Made by a program: the position numbers and the translations under genes. A DNA stretch of 64,000 nucleotides, from contig NZ_NRJH01000013.1 in the NCBI RefSeq assembly GCF_003585925.1, positions 1-64,000 on the forward strand. The letters run 5' to 3'. The notes below the pieces were generated by a model that worked only from the letters and a program-made list of their open reading frames with translations, did no database searches and was not told the DNA's origin. Every line of letters begins with the position of its first letter. The first letter of the stretch is position 1. This document shows, in pieces, positions 60,182 to 64,000 of this stretch. Origin of the DNA: Psittacicella melopsittaci. Lineage in GTDB: Bacteria; Pseudomonadota; Gammaproteobacteria; Enterobacterales; Psittacicellaceae.

Positions 60182-63100
60182 ATGTTTAAATTAGCTCGTA
60201 GTTATTTACTTACTAATATTCAAGGCCATCAAACTGCGCGCCGGATGAGTTTACGTCAACCTTATGCTCAGGAGTTAACTGAGCATAAGGCTACTACTTA
60301 TACGCGTGAGCAAATTGCTCAACGTTTTGATGTGCAAAGCTATGAAGCCGAATTTGGTAAGCAAAATACATCGGATCAAGCTTTAAATCTAATTCTTGCT
60401 CACCTTGATCTGCATGCTCTAATAGCGCAAGATAAAACTCTCGATGAACAAGATTTTGTGTTGGTTGTGCAAGAAGGATCGATTCTGGCAAGTAACTGGA
60501 AAGAGCAAGTGCAAGATATCTTGCAAGCTGCTCAAGATAATCCTGTTCTGAGCCAACGCCTCGAGGTAGTGAGCCTTGGTGATGAGCAAGAACCAACTTT
60601 TATTCCCCGCGATCACCAACAACTCGAAAGCAAACGTAAGTTCAAAGTAAGCGAAAATAATTATTTAAGTGTTCAAGCTTGTGATAATACGGTTAAGCGT
60701 TTACGCTTACTGCCAAGTCTTAACTCTTACTTAGAGCAAAGATCGCCTCTAAATCAAGCGCAAACTTATAAAACACGTGTCTTTAACTTTAACGGGCAAC
60801 CTCTTAAACAAAACTTTGCCCAGGATAGTTTTATTAGTCTGAACCAGCTCAATGCACCGCTTGAGTTAGCTTGTGTTTCGCGTTTACCTCTAGTGCAACC
60901 TTGTGCTTACTTAATTAAAGTAAAAACTCTCCGCACTTATATTGCTGGTCTGAAGAAAAAAGCAAGTAAAGACGGCGTATGGCACGAGCCTATTGCCTGG
61001 AATATGTCCATGTGGCATAAAATTTGTGACTATAGTGTAGGTTCGGTAGCTATTAGTAACCCTAGTTTGGCTGTAGCTAACTTTATTAATGGCAATCATG
61101 TGCTAGATAAAAGCTCACATACCATTATTACTTGGATGCAAACTCACCAAATCCAAGCTCAAACTGTTAGTCTAGGATATGACTATGTAGGGCAAATGCC
61201 AAAATTTGTCCTCTATAGTCAAAACCAAGCCTATAGCTTACAACAATTTTACGGCAATAGTGACTGTGAGAGTTTTACCCCTGTACCTTTAATTTCTCCA
61301 GCTGATCCGCGCGTGCAAAACCTAAGCATGGGCTGGTCACGAGTATTTGCCGAACTAGGTAAAACTTCACAAATTTATCGTGAGCAAAGCATGGGGCAAA
61401 CTTTTGCACTCTTTAGTATTTTCCAAGCTATGCTCAGCAATCCGCAATTAGGGGAAATGGATTACTTTATTCTTGCTAATAGTAATCTCAGCCTCGATAT
61501 TGACTGGAAAGCTCGCTTAAATCAAGTAATAGCTTCGGTAGCTAACTATTTACCGAACAATTTACTGATTTTAGGGGACACCGTAGGTGCAAAAAACTTA
61601 AACTATCAACCAGCTTCGCTGTATGAACAAAGTGGACAGCTTTTTGATAAAGGGTTTAAGTTTATTGTGCAACCTGACCTCGAGCAACTTTGGGATCAAA
61701 ATGAGTTCTTTAGCTCGAGCATGCAAACTATTCGTCAGTTTACTAATAGTAATTTTTCGTTCTTGATTTTTAATAAACAGGCTATTCGCACTTACATTAA
61801 TCGCTTACGCCAAGAACTGCAAGAGCTCAGCATGGATAAAATTCTTGCTTCTTGGGAAAAAGTTGCTAACCAAATTCAACTGGGGCTTAATGTTGAAGTA
61901 AGTGAACTTAGTAAAGCGAGCTTAGAGCAAGAACGCGATGATCCGAATTCACACTACTTATTTGTCGGTGAAAACCTAAAAATCAAAGACAAAGAGCTTG
62001 AAAAACAAAACCAAAACTTCTATGCTCAAGAGCAACAACGCAAAATTATTGCTCAAATAACAGCAACTAGTGCTCAGCCTGAGCAAGATAGTTTATGGCT
62101 CGAGAGCCTTTTCAAAGCCTATAATCATGCCCGCTTATTTAATAACAAAGAGCAGTTTAGGGCTTTAATTGAGCTTGATAACCTCAGCGATTGGCAAATT
62201 CTCACTTTAGCAGCTCCTTTATTTGAGGCAAACTATACGCGTTTAACGCAGTATCTGGACTTTTATTCTCATGCAATGTTGCAAGTTAACCCGCCTCTAG
62301 GTTTTACTTCTAACCTCGAGTCAGTAGCGCAAATTGCCAATGAAGAACAATTTGGCTTAGGCGATTTCCAAGTGCTCCGCACTAATCGTCAACAACAAAG
62401 ACAGCAGGCTTTTGTCAATAATAATCCGCAAGTAACGCCAGATTACTTAAGTAAAGTACGTAAGTTTGTTATTAGCTTACCGCAATCTAAAGATCGTCTT
62501 GAAGCCTTTATGGCACAAGAAAACTGTGCTGATTTTGAGTTATTCCCTGCCGTTTATGGGAAAGAACTGAGCGATGAGCAAGTATACGCTCGCTTTGATA
62601 CGCAAATGTTCTACCATGCCTATGATCGAGCTATGACTCCAGGAGAAATAGGCTGTACTCTTTCGCATTGGGAAATTTACCAAAAAGTACTACAAGATCC
62701 AAGCATTGCTGATGACGACTGGGTGTTAGTTTGTGAAGATGATTCTAAGTTTAATCCTAACTGGTATCAACGTTTAAATAGCATTCTGCATTACCTTGCT
62801 ACCCATCCTGAGCGAGCAACTACTTTTGTTCAATGTAATAACAATGCCTTATTACAGGATCGCCCTTTAAGCTTAGAAGAGCTTCTAGAAGTAACCTACT
62901 TTAACCTTGAAGCTAAAAACCATGTGGTTCTGAGTAAACAACAAAATCTCTTTTTCCCACATGCAGTAGTTTCTTATGGTTCATCTAACTACCTCTTTAA
63001 AAAGTCTTTACTTAAAACGCAACTATTTCAGAGTTTAACGCGTCCTTATTGGGTTGCCGATGACTTCCCACGCTTTTTTGAGTTTGTTCCAGATAGCTAT

Positions 63101-64000
63101 GCCTATGCTTCGCCTATGCTCAGCTACCAAAACGTCGAAGAGTTTACTTCGGTAATTGAAGATGAACGTGAACTGGCAATCAAAAATAAACGTCAACGTT
63201 TAATGAGTGTGCCAATTTACGAACCTTTAAACTTCTTAGCTCGCAAAGTTATTGTCATTCAACGCACCCTAAGCGAAGAACAAATTCGGGAAAAATTTGG
63301 TGCCGAACTACGCCATATAGTCCGCAATGCCGAGTTTGAGGCTCTAGATAACAAGCAACTGGAAAAACGCTACGACCTCAATACCTTTAAACAAACCTAT
63401 GGGCGTTTACCAACGCGCGAGGAAATGATTCGAGCAATTTGTCACCAAGAAGCTTATCGCTTTATTGACAATGTTGTAGGGGAAGTACATAACTATTATC
63501 TAGTTGTCGAAGATGATGTTACCTTTGCTAATGAGCACTGGGAAATGCTCACCAATCTAGTTACACACTATATAGCGACGCGCCTCGATACGCGTACTGA
63601 GTTAATTGAGTTAAGTAATAGTTACTGGAATAAAGCTCTTGAGCAAGTAAATCAGGATCCACACCAACTCCAAGGACACAAGGAAGTAGGGGACTTACCT
63701 GAAGTAGGTCAAACTCTGCTTGAAGCAAAAAATAGCTATGGTTATGGCTTCCCAGAGTATGCTCTTAGCCATGATCACTTTAAAGACTATTATGTCCTCG
63801 GAAGCAAAGAGCAAAATTATGCGGTAAACCCTTTCTTAGATATCCAAATTACGAGCAACCATGCTCGCACTGGAGCTAAGGCTTACTTAATTTTCTCTTA
63901 CCCAATTAAAACCCAAACTGTGGCATACAAGCCAATTAGCTGGTTACATGATGATTTTCCACGCATTCTCTTCTACCATAACCTAGCTTTAGCTTATGCA
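60182..64000 (+). CDS. multi-module GT25 glycosyltransferase (partial, C-terminus outside window)
   Basis: The frame opens at ATG 60182, 6 bp after the previous stop, and is still open at the window end with 1273 codons. It is a paralogue of the preceding gene. Modules 1 and 2 are decayed (FVLVVQEGSILASNW, QEG at 97; YFILANSNLSLDIDW, NSN at 433). Module 3 is complete: KFVISLPQSKDRLEAFM, TPGEIGCTLSHWEIYQ, DDWVLVCEDDSKFNPNW (EDD at 852) and PYWVADDFPR. Module 4 starts VIVIQRTLSEEQIREKF and has YYLVVEDDVTFANEHW (EDD at 1110) and WLHDDFPRI. The order decayed-decayed-live-live is the same as next door. The role is presumably lipooligosaccharide glycosylation. Its product ends beyond the window. 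Confidence 0.9.
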   Translation, partial: MFKLARSYLLTNIQGHQTARRMSLRQPYAQELTEHKATTYTREQIAQRFDVQSYEAEFGKQNTSDQALNLILAHLDLHALIAQDKTLDEQDFVLVVQEGSILASNWKEQVQDILQAAQDNPVLSQRLEVVSLGDEQEPTFIPRDHQQLESKRKFKVSENNYLSVQACDNTVKRLRLLPSLNSYLEQRSPLNQAQTYKTRVFNFNGQPLKQNFAQDSFISLNQLNAPLELACVSRLPLVQPCAYLIKVKTLRTYIAGLKKKASKDGVWHEPIAWNMSMWHKICDYSVGSVAISNPSLAVANFINGNHVLDKSSHTIITWMQTHQIQAQTVSLGYDYVGQMPKFVLYSQNQAYSLQQFYGNSDCESFTPVPLISPADPRVQNLSMGWSRVFAELGKTSQIYREQSMGQTFALFSIFQAMLSNPQLGEMDYFILANSNLSLDIDWKARLNQVIASVANYLPNNLLILGDTVGAKNLNYQPASLYEQSGQLFDKGFKFIVQPDLEQLWDQNEFFSSSMQTIRQFTNSNFSFLIFNKQAIRTYINRLRQELQELSMDKILASWEKVANQIQLGLNVEVSELSKASLEQERDDPNSHYLFVGENLKIKDKELEKQNQNFYAQEQQRKIIAQITATSAQPEQDSLWLESLFKAYNHARLFNNKEQFRALIELDNLSDWQILTLAAPLFEANYTRLTQYLDFYSHAMLQVNPPLGFTSNLESVAQIANEEQFGLGDFQVLRTNRQQQRQQAFVNNNPQVTPDYLSKVRKFVISLPQSKDRLEAFMAQENCADFELFPAVYGKELSDEQVYARFDTQMFYHAYDRAMTPGEIGCTLSHWEIYQKVLQDPSIADDDWVLVCEDDSKFNPNWYQRLNSILHYLATHPERATTFVQCNNNALLQDRPLSLEELLEVTYFNLEAKNHVVLSKQQNLFFPHAVVSYGSSNYLFKKSLLKTQLFQSLTRPYWVADDFPRFFEFVPDSYAYASPMLSYQNVEEFTSVIEDERELAIKNKRQRLMSVPIYEPLNFLARKVIVIQRTLSEEQIREKFGAELRHIVRNAEFEALDNKQLEKRYDLNTFKQTYGRLPTREEMIRAICHQEAYRFIDNVVGEVHNYYLVVEDDVTFANEHWEMLTNLVTHYIATRLDTRTELIELSNSYWNKALEQVNQDPHQLQGHKEVGDLPEVGQTLLEAKNSYGYGFPEYALSHDHFKDYYVLGSKEQNYAVNPFLDIQITSNHARTGAKAYLIFSYPIKTQTVAYKPISWLHDDFPRILFYHNLALAYA

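Noticed and set aside
1-64000. tRNA genes, CRISPR arrays, insertion sequences, prophage genes
   Set aside because: I looked for T-loop sequences, regularly spaced repeats, transposase motifs and phage modules and saw none. The 20-bp repeat at 48421-48500 has no spacers and is not a CRISPR.

Overview
The window reads as the chromosome of an AT-rich, Gram-negative gammaproteobacterium. Lipid A and Kdo genes (lpxB, lpxK, kdsB), tolQ-tolR-tolA, a type A RNase P RNA, an adenylylation-type glutamine synthetase, YbaL, PdxY and RluA point to the Pasteurellales side of the class. The repeated giant family-25 glycosyltransferase-like proteins and Gln/Glu/Ala-rich padding inside housekeeping enzymes make a Psittacicella-like organism my best guess. 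That is inference; no tRNA, 16S rRNA, CRISPR array or insertion sequence was seen.

Layout. 1-6600 (minus): two long acidic repeat proteins follow a gene for an FtsK-like four-helix membrane domain without the motor. 6.7-13.0 kb (minus): rnpB, ybaL, ldhA and hemH with roomy AT-rich spacers. 13.1-16.6 kb (plus): tolQRA (no tolB-pal) and a Bcr-type exporter. 16.6-20.3 kb (minus): an 883-residue unknown protein and pdxY. 20.5-25.8 kb (plus): lpxB with a large insertion, then uvrC split into two genes. 26.0-31.4 kb (minus): three tandem EamA-type transporters, a zinc-less sirtuin and an old yellow enzyme. 31.6-37.4 kb (minus): a 1936-residue protein ending in an intact GT25 domain. 37.7-45.0 kb: rluA (minus), then lpxK, a YcaR-KdsB fusion, ydfG, prfA, adk and tag (plus). 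45.0-54.0 kb: a new 58-residue ORF, an amino-acid binding protein, a GT8 transferase, glnA and polA. 54.2-64.0 kb (plus): three tandem giant proteins built from GT25-like modules; the last runs off the window.

How the genes fit together. Lipid A (lpxB, lpxK), Kdo activation (kdsB), a GT8 enzyme and at least four GT25-like giants suggest heavy investment in lipooligosaccharide building and variation. The modules in the giants follow one pattern: a DD-x-W-hydrophobic-EDD-x-x-x-x-x-P-x-W block, intact in the C-terminal modules and decayed (EDQ, KDQ, SDQ, QTT, QEG, NSN) in the N-terminal ones. A second theme is long low-complexity insertions or tails in otherwise ordinary enzymes (LpxB, LpxK, UvrC, YbaL, TolA, the FtsK-like protein). 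A third is compact punctuation: hairpin terminators stand directly before the next start codon, and the rnpB promoter is embedded in the ybaL terminator.
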